64,000 bases of DNA from DUPU01 sp050952465. Lineage in GTDB: Bacteria; Bacillota; Dehalobacteriia; Dehalobacteriales; Dehalobacteriaceae. The first letter of the stretch is position 1, and every line of letters begins with the position of its first letter. Positions 24,718 to 32,706 of the stretch are shown here, piece by piece. The notes under the pieces were generated by a model. The model saw only the letters and a list, made by a program, of their open reading frames with translations. It did no database searches and was not told the DNA's origin. The stretch lies in NCBI GenBank assembly GCA_050952465.1, contig JBMNKZ010000007.1:248001-312000 (forward strand). Reading direction: 5' to 3'. A program made the position numbers and the translations under genes.

Positions 24718-25950
24718 TTAAATTTCCGTAAATACCTTAGCCATTTTTTCGGTTATATCCTTTTCATTGAAAACACCGGCGATTTTGTCTAATACCTGGC
24801 CATTCTGGAAAAACAATACCGTGGGGATAATATTGACATTATATCGTTTGGCTACCCGCTGGTTCCGGTAAGTGTCAATCTTCACCAGTTTTATTTTGCC
24901 CTCTTTAGCAGCGATAATTTTCTCCAGGATAGATATTGCAGCTATGCTGTCTTCTTTTTGCGGTGCCCAGAAGGCAACCATCAGAGGCTCTTTGACATTT
25001 AGAACCCTTTCTTTAAACCCTTCCTCTTCCGCCAGGTATTTTTCCGCGGCCACCGCGGCAATGGCCCCATCACTGGCAGCCGTAATTACCTGTCTCAGAT
25101 ACTTCACCCGAGCATCTCCTGCCGCATAAACCCCGGGTACGGAAGTTTCCATCAAATCATTAGTAATAATATATCCTTGTTCATTCAAATCCACTTTGCC
25201 CTTTAAAATTTCCGTATTTGGCACGGTTCCTACAAAGAAGAAAACACCGTTTACCGACATTTCCGTAATCTCATCGGTTTTAATATTTTTAATCAGGACA
25301 CTTTCCACCAGGCCGTCTCCTTTAATCTCATGGAGTACCGAATTCCAGACCCACTTAATTTTAGGATTGGCAAAAGCTAGCTCGGCACTGGCTTTATTGC
25401 AGTCTAAAATCCCTTCATCGTGAATCACAATAATAGTGACGGTTTCCGCAAATTTTGTCAGATACATGGCTTCTTCCACTGCCGCGTCACCATTGCCCAC
25501 CACTACTACATCCAGCTCTTCAAAAAAGTCAGCATCACAGGTGGCACAGTATGAAACTCCTTTGCCCCGGAAACTCTTTTCACCTTTTACGTTTAAAGAT
25601 CTAGGGTGAGCACCTGGGGCCAAGATTACAGCTTTGGCCTGGTATTCCTTCCCGCTTTTTCCCTTAAGAATTTTAATGTCTCCATCCAATTCCAAGTCGA
25701 TAACTTCTTCCCGGAGGATCTCCGTTCCAAAACTTTCCGCATGTTTGGCCATATGACCCATTAATTCCGGTCCGGTGGTGCCCCGGGAGAACCCGGGATA
25801 GTTTTCCATCTCCGAAGTAGTGGCAGCCTGTCCTCCCGGTTTTCCTTTTTGCAAAATGGCTGTTTTTAAACGAGATCGGGAACCGTAAACCCCCGCTGCC
25901 AAGCCGGCCGGCCCGCCGCCAACAATTAACAAATCATAAATTTCGGACAA
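24718..25950 (-). CDS. trxB: thioredoxin reductase fused to a C-terminal thioredoxin-like domain without CxxC
   Basis: A 410-residue protein from a TTG start (MSEIYDLLIVGGGPAGLAAG) after GGAGGGAG. Residues 1-305 are a normal TrxB: FAD motif GGGPAGLAAG, redox site CATC in GVSYCATCDADFF, NAD(P) motif GNGDAAVEEA, and ETSVPGVYAAGDARVKYLRQ. About 100 further residues form a thioredoxin fold (LMVAFWAPQKEDSIAAISIL, IIPTVLFFQNGQ) in which the position of the CGPC active site is Q-K-E-D, so this domain cannot do thiol chemistry. It may dock the real TrxA or GrdA. First gene of trxB-trxA-grdA; a large hairpin precedes it. Confidence 0.93.
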   Translation of the reverse strand: MSEIYDLLIVGGGPAGLAAGVYGSRSRLKTAILQKGKPGGQAATTSEMENYPGFSRGTTGPELMGHMAKHAESFGTEILREEVIDLELDGDIKILKGKSGKEYQAKAVILAPGAHPRSLNVKGEKSFRGKGVSYCATCDADFFEELDVVVVGNGDAAVEEAMYLTKFAETVTIIVIHDEGILDCNKASAELAFANPKIKWVWNSVLHEIKGDGLVESVLIKNIKTDEITEMSVNGVFFFVGTVPNTEILKGKVDLNEQGYIITNDLMETSVPGVYAAGDARVKYLRQVITAASDGAIAAVAAEKYLAEEEGFKERVLNVKEPLMVAFWAPQKEDSIAAISILEKIIAAKEGKIKLVKIDTYRNQRVAKRYNVNIIPTVLFFQNGQVLDKIAGVFNEKDITEKMAKVFTEI

Positions 25951-25972
25951 ATTAAACTCCCTCCTTTTTTGA

Positions 25973-26030
25973 ACAACAAATTTTCTTAATCAGACCCTTA
26001 TAACGCATCAGTAAGAAAATTTTCGGTTGT
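25973..26030 (-). promoter_or_regulatory. leader hairpin upstream of trxB
   Basis: AAATTTTCTTA at 25978-25988 and TAAGAAAATTT at 26012-26022 are perfect inverted arms. An outer ACAAC/GTTGT pair (25973-25977 and 26026-26030, three-base bulge) lengthens the stem. It ends about 22 bases before the trxB start. No T-run follows, so it is not a plain terminator. The rest of the gap to 26249 shows nothing I can identify. Confidence 0.45.
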
Positions 26031-26249
26031 AGAAAAATTTCCCTCCGTGCGTTTTACTTGAAAAGTTAATAATAAATAGTAACTACAAATTTAGTATCTC
26101 GGTTAAATGGAATCATATACTTCTTTACTTTAGCCAATATTTGTATACACAACAAACAAGTAAATTAAGGCAACAGAAAGTAAGGATAGAAAAAGAAAGA
26201 TAAGTATAAACTAAAAACCTAAAAATATATTTAAAAGAGGCGAATAATT

Positions 26250-26993
26250 ATGTGGGATTTAAAAGATAAAGTAGCAATCGTTACCGGCGGAGCTTCCGGA
26301 ATCGGATTAGCGACTGTCAAAGCCTTATGGGAAAAATGCGGAAAAGTCGTTATCTCCGATTATAACGTGGAAGCAGGAAAAAACTTGGAAAGAGAATTAA
26401 TACAAAAAGGAGCAGAAGTTAAATTTATTGCAGCAAATGTTTCTGAAGAAGAGTCCGTGGAAAACCTGGTCGCAGAAACTGTAAAATACTACGGAAGATT
26501 AGACATTATGATTAATAATGCCGGAGTGGGATTTTTGACTCCAACCCATGACCTTACCTTTGAACAATACAACAGAGTTATTGCCATTAATCAAAACGGT
26601 GTTTTCTTTGGTTCTAAGCATGCTGCCCGAGCGATGCTCAAAACCGGCGGCGGTGCCATTGTTAATAATGCCTCCATTCTAGGCCATGTTGGCCAAGGCG
26701 AAGCTTTGGCATACAATGCCAGTAAAGGTGCTGTAAATATTATGACAAAATCCCTGGCCTTGGAATATGCGAAAAAAAATATCCGGGTAAATGCTGTGTG
26801 CCCCGGTTATATCGAAACAGGCATGGTTAACAAAGAGGCCCTGGGTGATTTTTATGATAGTTTAGTTAAACTGCATCCTATTGGCAGGCTGGGCAGAGCG
26901 GAAGAAATTGCCCATGCCATCATTTTCTTATGTGAAAATGAGTTTATGACCGGTTCTTCTTTAATTATAGATGGTGGCTACACCGCACAATAA
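26250..26993 (+). CDS. SDR family NAD(P)-dependent oxidoreductase
   Basis: A 247-residue classical short-chain dehydrogenase. Cofactor motif TGGASGIG near residue 13, NNAG at about 90, catalytic serine in NNASILG, and Y-N-A-S-K. An aspartate after beta-2 (VVISDYNVEAG) favours NAD over NADP. The C-terminal SSLIIDGGYTAQ is typical of FabG-like and glucose/hydroxysteroid dehydrogenases. It stands alone between the grd genes and the polyamine operon, so the substrate cannot be inferred. Confidence 0.88.
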   Translation: MWDLKDKVAIVTGGASGIGLATVKALWEKCGKVVISDYNVEAGKNLERELIQKGAEVKFIAANVSEEESVENLVAETVKYYGRLDIMINNAGVGFLTPTHDLTFEQYNRVIAINQNGVFFGSKHAARAMLKTGGGAIVNNASILGHVGQGEALAYNASKGAVNIMTKSLALEYAKKNIRVNAVCPGYIETGMVNKEALGDFYDSLVKLHPIGRLGRAEEIAHAIIFLCENEFMTGSSLIIDGGYTAQ

Positions 26994-27028
26994 TGTATAT
27001 TATAACGGGTAGCAGGGGGACGAGCACA

Positions 27029-28186
27029 TTAACTGAGACGGTTTTTAAAGTCTTCATAGCCGAAGCTTTTAATGATTCTGACGCCTTCTCTCTCATTAAA
27101 AACAGCGATGGAGGGGAGATTAACCCCATTAAAAGTGTTATTCTTCACCATAGTATAATGGGCCATATCACAAAACACCAGCTTGTCCCCAACTTTTAAA
27201 GGCTGATCAAAGGAATAATCTCCAATAATATCCCCGGCAAGGCATGTTGGCCCGCCTAAACGGTATGAGTAGGCCTTTTCCCCAGGATGTCCCGCTCCAA
27301 TAATATTGGGGCGATAAGGCATCTCCAGCACATCCGGCATGTGGCAGGCGGCGGAAGCATCTAAAATCGCAATATCAATCTCATTTCTGACAAAATCCAG
27401 CACTTCCGAAACCAAATAGCCGGCGTTCAGCACTACTGCCTCCCCGGGCTCCAGATAAACTTCTACCCCATATTTTTCTTTAAGGGAGATAAGGCATTCT
27501 TCCAATGTGGCGAGATCATAACCCGGCCGGGTAATATGATGCCCACCTCCTAGATTCAGCCATTTCATTTGACCCATATACTTACCAAATTTCTCGTCAA
27601 ATACTCTTACCGTGTTCACCAAGGCTGACGCGTCCTGCTCGCAAAGTGTGTGAAAATGAAGGCCTTCAATCCCCGTGAGTGCATCTGGTTCGAAATTTTT
27701 TTCAGTCACGCCAAGACGGGAACCGGGAGCAGCCGGATCATAAATGGCATGCTCCTGTTCCGAATACTCCGGATTAACCCGAATGCCGCAGGAAATGGCC
27801 TGGGGTGCCCTTTGAACTTTTTCCTTATATTTTCGCCACTGATAAAAAGAATTAAAAATGATGTGGTCACAGATTTTTAACAGCTCATCAAACTCATGTT
27901 CCCGATAAGCCGGACTAAACACGTGGACTTCTCCACCCATTTCCTCATAACCCAAGCGTGCCTCAAACAAGCCGCTGGCAGTAGTCCCTTTTAAGTATTT
28001 GCCAATCAGTCCGTAAAGAGAAAACATGGAGAAACCTTTCTGAGCCAGAAGGATATGGCATCCGGTTCGTTCCTGGACGCCTTTTAGAGTTTCCAAGTTT
28101 TTTATCAGTAATCTTTCATCAATGATATAACAAGGTGTAGGTACTTCCATTATTTCCGTAATTCTCAGATTATCCATATGTCCCAT
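27029..28186 (-). CDS. nspC: carboxynorspermidine/carboxyspermidine decarboxylase
   Basis: A 385-residue PLP enzyme of the alanine-racemase fold. EVPTPCYIIDERLLIKNLE opens it, the PLP lysine is in LLAQKGFSMFSLYG, LHFHTLCEQD and WLNLGGGHHITRPGYD follow, and the active-site cysteine is in ASAACHMPDVLEMPYRP. It decarboxylates carboxy(nor)spermidine to (nor)spermidine, the last step of the SAM-independent route. It starts 3 bases after the stop of the dehydrogenase gene, so the two are tightly coupled. A start three codons later is possible. Confidence 0.93.
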   Translation of the reverse strand: MGHMDNLRITEIMEVPTPCYIIDERLLIKNLETLKGVQERTGCHILLAQKGFSMFSLYGLIGKYLKGTTASGLFEARLGYEEMGGEVHVFSPAYREHEFDELLKICDHIIFNSFYQWRKYKEKVQRAPQAISCGIRVNPEYSEQEHAIYDPAAPGSRLGVTEKNFEPDALTGIEGLHFHTLCEQDASALVNTVRVFDEKFGKYMGQMKWLNLGGGHHITRPGYDLATLEECLISLKEKYGVEVYLEPGEAVVLNAGYLVSEVLDFVRNEIDIAILDASAACHMPDVLEMPYRPNIIGAGHPGEKAYSYRLGGPTCLAGDIIGDYSFDQPLKVGDKLVFCDMAHYTMVKNNTFNGVNLPSIAVFNEREGVRIIKSFGYEDFKNRLS

Positions 28187-28189
28187 AAA

Positions 28190-29389
28190 TCAGTCTACCA
28201 ATTCCGGAGAAAAGCTTTCCTGCCAAGGCAGGCCGAATTTATTCAAGGCCTCCATAAAAGGATCCGGATCAAATTCCTCTACATTATATACTCCTGGTTT
28301 CTGCCATCTCCCGGTAAGTACCATCATCGCTCCAATCATCGCCGGCACACCGGTGGTATAGGAAATGGCCTGGGAACCAACCTCTCGGTAACATGCTTCA
28401 TGATCGCACACATTATAAAGATAATAATGCTTCTTTTGCCCGTCCTTGACCCCTTGGAAGATACAGCCGATATTAGTTTTGCCCTTGGTACGAGGGCCTA
28501 GGGAAGCGGGATCCGGCAATACAGCCTTTAGAAACTGAAGGGGCACAATTTTTTTCCCTTCAAAGTCAATAGGTTCTATAGAGGTCATACCCACATTTTC
28601 CAACACCCGCAAATGGGTAAGATAACTTTCCGAAAAAGTCATCCAGAAACGAATCTTCTTAATCCCCCGTATGTTTAGGGCAAGCGACTCCAGCTCTTCA
28701 TGATGCAGGAGGTAAATATCCTTGGGGCCGATCTCCGGAAAGTTATAGACTCGTTTAATGGACATGGGTTCCGTCTCAATGAATTTCCCGTTTTCAAAAT
28801 AACTTCCTTTGGCCGTTACTTCTCGAATGTTAATCTCCGGATTAAAATTGGTAGCAAAGGGATAGCCATGATTTCCGGCATTGGCATCAAGTATATCAAT
28901 CTGCTGAATCTCATCAAAATGATGTTTCTGTGCATAAGCGGAAAAAACCCCCGTTACTCCCGGATCAAAACCGCTCCCTAGGACGGCTGTAATTCCTGCT
29001 TCCCGGAATCTTTCCCGGTAAGCCCACTGCCATTTATACTCAAACTTTGCGGTATCCAGTGGTTCATAATTGGCAGTATCCAAATAATGTGTTTTTGTGG
29101 CAAGACAAGCATCCATAATGGTCAAATCCTGATAAGGCAAGGCCACGTTAATCACAATGTCCGGTTTCTCCCGATTTATGAGAGAAATTAACTGATCCAC
29201 CTGATCCGCATCTACTTGGGCGGTGGTGATTTTGGTTTTACCTCCGTCAAGTTTGGCTTTCAAGGCTTCACACTTATCCAGAGTGCGGCTGGCAAGACAG
29301 ATTTCATCAAATACTTCCGAGTTTTGGCAACATTTATGGGCTACGACGTTACCTACACCGCCGACCCCGATAATTAAAGCTTTTCCCAT
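28190..29389 (-). CDS. carboxynorspermidine/carboxyspermidine dehydrogenase (saccharopine dehydrogenase family)
   Basis: A 399-residue protein with Rossmann motif IIGVGGVGNVVAHKC and the saccharopine-dehydrogenase-like core (TAVLGSGFDPGVTGVFSAYA, DANAGNHGYPFATNFNPEIN). In partnership with NspC this family condenses aspartate semialdehyde with putrescine (or diaminopropane) and reduces the imine with NADPH to carboxyspermidine or carboxynorspermidine. Operon order speA-speE-this-nspC supports the assignment. Which polyamine is made is not decidable here. Confidence 0.92.
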   Translation of the reverse strand: MGKALIIGVGGVGNVVAHKCCQNSEVFDEICLASRTLDKCEALKAKLDGGKTKITTAQVDADQVDQLISLINREKPDIVINVALPYQDLTIMDACLATKTHYLDTANYEPLDTAKFEYKWQWAYRERFREAGITAVLGSGFDPGVTGVFSAYAQKHHFDEIQQIDILDANAGNHGYPFATNFNPEINIREVTAKGSYFENGKFIETEPMSIKRVYNFPEIGPKDIYLLHHEELESLALNIRGIKKIRFWMTFSESYLTHLRVLENVGMTSIEPIDFEGKKIVPLQFLKAVLPDPASLGPRTKGKTNIGCIFQGVKDGQKKHYYLYNVCDHEACYREVGSQAISYTTGVPAMIGAMMVLTGRWQKPGVYNVEEFDPDPFMEALNKFGLPWQESFSPELVD

Positions 29390-29434
29390 AGAAAATTCTC
29401 CTTTTTATCAATTTAGTATTAACTTTTTATCAAA

Positions 29435-30283
29435 TCAGGCCTTCTCTAGCAGCTCCTTGACATAGTTAGGGAGAGCAAAGGCTCCTCGATGCAATTCTGT
29501 ATTATAGTATTTGGTTCTAATTCCCAACCCATTCCACCAATCTTCCTTCATGTCATGAATCGGGTCATAACGTTTTGAGGCAAAACCAAACAGCCAATGG
29601 CCCGATGAATAAGTCGGAATGTGGGCCTGGTAAACCCGGCTGATGGGGAATACCGAGCGAATTTGTTTATGGGCCCGCTGCATGGCATGGGCATCTACCG
29701 GATAATAGGGGCTTTCGTGCTGATTGATCAGAATCCCGTCATCCGTTAAGGCCTTGAAGCAATTGCCGTAAAACTCTCTGGTAAAAAGGCTTTCCCCCGG
29801 CCCAAAAGGATCCGTGGAATCCACAATGATTAAATCGTATTCATTTTGCTTGGTGCGAACGAATTTCAACCCGTCTGCAAAAAATATGTGAACCCTGGGA
29901 TCGGACAGTTTGCAGGAGGTCTGGGGCAGATATTCTTTGCAGATTTCCACCACCATTTCATCGATTTCCACCATATCAATGTGTGATATGGAATCATAAC
30001 GAGTGAGTTCCCGGACAACACCCCCGTCCCCGGCCCCAATTACTAGTACCTTATTTATTTGGGGATTGACCGGTATGGGCACATGAACAATCATCTCATG
30101 ATAAATAAACTCATCTTTTTCCGTAAGCATTAAGGAGCCGTCCAGGGTAATCACCCGGCCGAAATCAGTTGATTGAAATACATCAATCCGCTGGAATTCA
30201 CTTTGCACACTGACAAACTGTTTGTCCACCTTGATGGAAAAATGCACATTCTCCGTATGCTTTTCCGTATACCATAATTCCAT
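29435..30283 (-). CDS. speE: spermidine synthase-like aminopropyltransferase
   Basis: A 282-residue protein of normal SpeE length. Signatures: FGRVITLDGSLMLTEKDEFI, YHEMIVHVPIPVNPQINKVL, VIGAGDGGVVRELTRYD (decarboxylated-SAM site), and DSTDPFGPGESLFTREFY. It transfers an aminopropyl group from decarboxylated SAM to putrescine, or to agmatine in some lineages. No SAM decarboxylase gene (speD) is in the window, although this enzyme needs its product. Ribosome site GGAGGTGGTGGGAG. Second gene of the polyamine operon. Confidence 0.93.
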   Translation of the reverse strand: MELWYTEKHTENVHFSIKVDKQFVSVQSEFQRIDVFQSTDFGRVITLDGSLMLTEKDEFIYHEMIVHVPIPVNPQINKVLVIGAGDGGVVRELTRYDSISHIDMVEIDEMVVEICKEYLPQTSCKLSDPRVHIFFADGLKFVRTKQNEYDLIIVDSTDPFGPGESLFTREFYGNCFKALTDDGILINQHESPYYPVDAHAMQRAHKQIRSVFPISRVYQAHIPTYSSGHWLFGFASKRYDPIHDMKEDWWNGLGIRTKYYNTELHRGAFALPNYVKELLEKA

Positions 30284-30313
30284 TTAGCTCCCACCACCTC
30301 CTTAGATTCCTAT

Positions 30314-31774
30314 TCAGTCCACAACCTTAATTTCTTCTAGAGACATATCCTCGGTTCCGGTAAGCAGAGAACCTTTTTCTTTGGCATAAGCCACATAGGC
30401 GAGAATTTCTTCCGTAATTCTTTCACCCGGTGCTAAAATAGGAATGCCCGGCGGGTAACACATCACAAATTCCCCGCAGACAAGGCCCTTGCTCTTCTCT
30501 ATGGGAACAAATTTCTGCCGGCTATAAAAGGCTTTTTGGGGAGCCAGCACCACATCCGGCTTAATATATTCATGGTCAAACATACCCTTATTATCCCCGG
30601 CATAAAGCCGCTTAATCTCGGAAAGGGCGGAAATCAGCCGTTCGATTTCCAAGGCCCGATCGCCCGGAGAAATAATAGCTAAAATATTTCCCACATCACC
30701 AAATTCAATTTGGATATTGTACTCATCTCTTAGGAGGTCATAAACCTCGATTCCCGCGAGGCCAATGCGCCTGGTATGCACGGAAAGCTTGGTGGTATCG
30801 AAATCAAAAACTGTGTCCCCGTTAACTAGCTCCCGGGAAAAGGCATAATATCCGCCCAAACTATTGATTTCTTCCCGGGCATACTGAGAAAACTGCACGG
30901 TCTTACGAAACATCTCGCGACCGTTCAGGCTTAAATTTTTTCGGGCCAGATCCAGTGAGACCAGAAGTAAATATGAGGCACTGGTGGTCTGAGTCAAATT
31001 AATAATTTGCCGCACATAGTCGGCATTGATGTTTTTCCCGGTGAGTAAAAGTGAGCTTTGGGTCAAGGATCCTCCGGTTTTATGAATACTGACGGCAGCC
31101 ATGTCCGCACCTGCCGCCATAGCAGAGACCGGCATCTCCTCCCCAAAATAAAAATGGGTCCCGTGAGCCTCATCCACCAGAACCGCCATGTCATGACGAT
31201 GGGCCAGGGCCACAATTTCCCGTAAATTGGTACAGATCCCATAATATGTAGGGTTATTCACCAGAATTGCTTTAGCGTCCGGGTGGGCAGAAATGGCCGC
31301 TTTTACATCACTTAACGACATTCCTAAAGGTATGCCAAGTTCTTTATTCATTCCCGGATTAATGTAAACGGGCAAGGCACCGCAAATTACCAGGGCGTTG
31401 ATGGCACTTCTATGCACATTACGGGGCATGATAATTTTTTCTCCTGCTTTGCAGGTTGACATAATCATCGCCTGCACCGCGGAGGTGGTGCCATTAATCA
31501 TAAAAAAAGCGTTTTCCGCCCCAAAGGCTTTCGCGGCCAGATCCTGAGCATCCTTAATTACGGAAACGGGATGGCCTAAATTATCCAAAGGCTTCATAGA
31601 ATTAACGTCGGTTTTCAGGCAGTTAACACCCAGAAAATCGGTGAGTTCTTTATTGCCCCGTCCCCCTTTATGTCCCGGCACGTCAAAGGGCACAACCCGG
31701 TTTTGTTTATGTTTTTCTAAAGCTTCATGAATGGGTGCATTGTGTTGGGAAATATGTTCCAACCCTGTCATCAC
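30314..31774 (-). CDS. speA: Orn/Lys/Arg decarboxylase family protein (probable arginine decarboxylase)
   Basis: A 486-residue fold-I PLP decarboxylase of the short Gram-positive type. VPFDVPGHKGGRGN opens the domain, INGTTSAVQAMIMST binds PLP phosphate, LVDEAHGTHFYF holds the aspartate and VSIHKTGGSLTQSSLLL the PLP lysine. The C-terminal ornithine/arginine decarboxylase domain ends with PGIPILAPGERITEE. First gene of the polyamine operon, making agmatine or putrescine. No agmatinase or agmatine deiminase is visible, so the route onward from agmatine, if that is the product, lies elsewhere. Confidence 0.92.
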   Translation of the reverse strand: MMTGLEHISQHNAPIHEALEKHKQNRVVPFDVPGHKGGRGNKELTDFLGVNCLKTDVNSMKPLDNLGHPVSVIKDAQDLAAKAFGAENAFFMINGTTSAVQAMIMSTCKAGEKIIMPRNVHRSAINALVICGALPVYINPGMNKELGIPLGMSLSDVKAAISAHPDAKAILVNNPTYYGICTNLREIVALAHRHDMAVLVDEAHGTHFYFGEEMPVSAMAAGADMAAVSIHKTGGSLTQSSLLLTGKNINADYVRQIINLTQTTSASYLLLVSLDLARKNLSLNGREMFRKTVQFSQYAREEINSLGGYYAFSRELVNGDTVFDFDTTKLSVHTRRIGLAGIEVYDLLRDEYNIQIEFGDVGNILAIISPGDRALEIERLISALSEIKRLYAGDNKGMFDHEYIKPDVVLAPQKAFYSRQKFVPIEKSKGLVCGEFVMCYPPGIPILAPGERITEEILAYVAYAKEKGSLLTGTEDMSLEEIKVVD

Positions 31775-31908
31775 AACCTTTTATATAAATTTTTTTATAA
31801 GTTTTCAAAATTGGTTCCTAAAAATTTCATGTTTATTATATAGCATAGTTTGATATATAATGCAATTAGCATTTTATTTCCAAAAACCTTGAAAAGGTAG
31901 GGCCTGAA

Positions 31909-32667
31909 ATGAAATATATTTTCCCGGTCTCTATGGGGTTTACCGTTATGCTACTGGCCGGTCTGGGTATCATGGTTAAATATTTTAAGGCATATTGGCT
32001 TATCTCCGGATATAACACCATGAACAAGGAACAAAAGAAAAAAGTAGATATTGAAGGGTTAGCAAACTTCATTGGCAATATGTGTTTTGTCATGAGTGTG
32101 ATCATGCTCCTGGGGACAGCAGCTATAATGTATGGGCTGGAGGTTCCAGGAATAATAATTTTTTCTGCCTTTTTTCCCATAACCATTTACCTAATTATTA
32201 AGGCACAAAAATTCGATGGCAACACCAAAAATCCGGACGGAACCCTGAACCAAAAATCTAAAATACTAATTTTCGGAATCATTGCCTTTCTAACAATAAC
32301 GGCCATTGGAGTGGGAGTATTATTATACTATAGCAATCAACCAGCACAATTTGGCCTGGAAAACGGAATGCTCCGAATAAAAGGTATATATGGAGAAAAA
32401 ATTCCCTTGGCAGAAATCGGTGAATTATATTTAAAAGACACCCTGCCGCAAATAAGATCCAGAAATAATGGTTCATCCATCGGCAGTATGAAAAAAGGTC
32501 ATTTTAAATTAGAGTCCCTAGGAAATACAAAACTGTTTGTAGATACCTCAAAGCCTCCTTTTATTTATATAAGAAGGAATGGCAAACTAGTAATATTAAA
32601 CTGTGGAGAAAGCTCTGAAACAGAAAAACTATACCAAGAATTACTTAAATTAAAGGGTTTAGAATAA
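31909..32667 (+). CDS. membrane protein with DUF3784 and PH-like C-terminal region
   Basis: A 252-residue protein. The N-terminal 100 residues match DUF3784: a first helix, then WLISGYNTMNKEQKKKVDIE, GLANFIGNMCFVMSVIMLLG and another helix. A fourth helix near residue 125-145 is followed by a soluble beta-rich tail (GIYGEKIPLAEIGELYLKDT, RRNGKLVILNCGESSETEKL) resembling bacterial PH-like domains. Function unknown. Divergent from the polyamine operon, with a stem-loop after the stop. Confidence 0.75.
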   Translation: MKYIFPVSMGFTVMLLAGLGIMVKYFKAYWLISGYNTMNKEQKKKVDIEGLANFIGNMCFVMSVIMLLGTAAIMYGLEVPGIIIFSAFFPITIYLIIKAQKFDGNTKNPDGTLNQKSKILIFGIIAFLTITAIGVGVLLYYSNQPAQFGLENGMLRIKGIYGEKIPLAEIGELYLKDTLPQIRSRNNGSSIGSMKKGHFKLESLGNTKLFVDTSKPPFIYIRRNGKLVILNCGESSETEKLYQELLKLKGLE

Positions 32668-32675
32668 AATTAAAC

Positions 32676-32703
32676 GCGGCAAGGGGAAACGTCTCCTTGC
32701 CGC
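32676..32703. terminator. bidirectional stem-loop between DUF3784 gene and selO
   Basis: GCGGCAAGG...CCTTGCCGC, a perfect 9-base stem between the convergent stops at 32667 and 32707; T-rich sequence follows on the minus strand. Confidence 0.65.
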
Positions 32704-32706
32704 CTA

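Noticed and set aside
25951..26249. Glycine riboswitch upstream of trxB-trxA-grdA
   Set aside because: Only an inverted repeat is visible; the tandem aptamer core motifs of the glycine riboswitch are missing.
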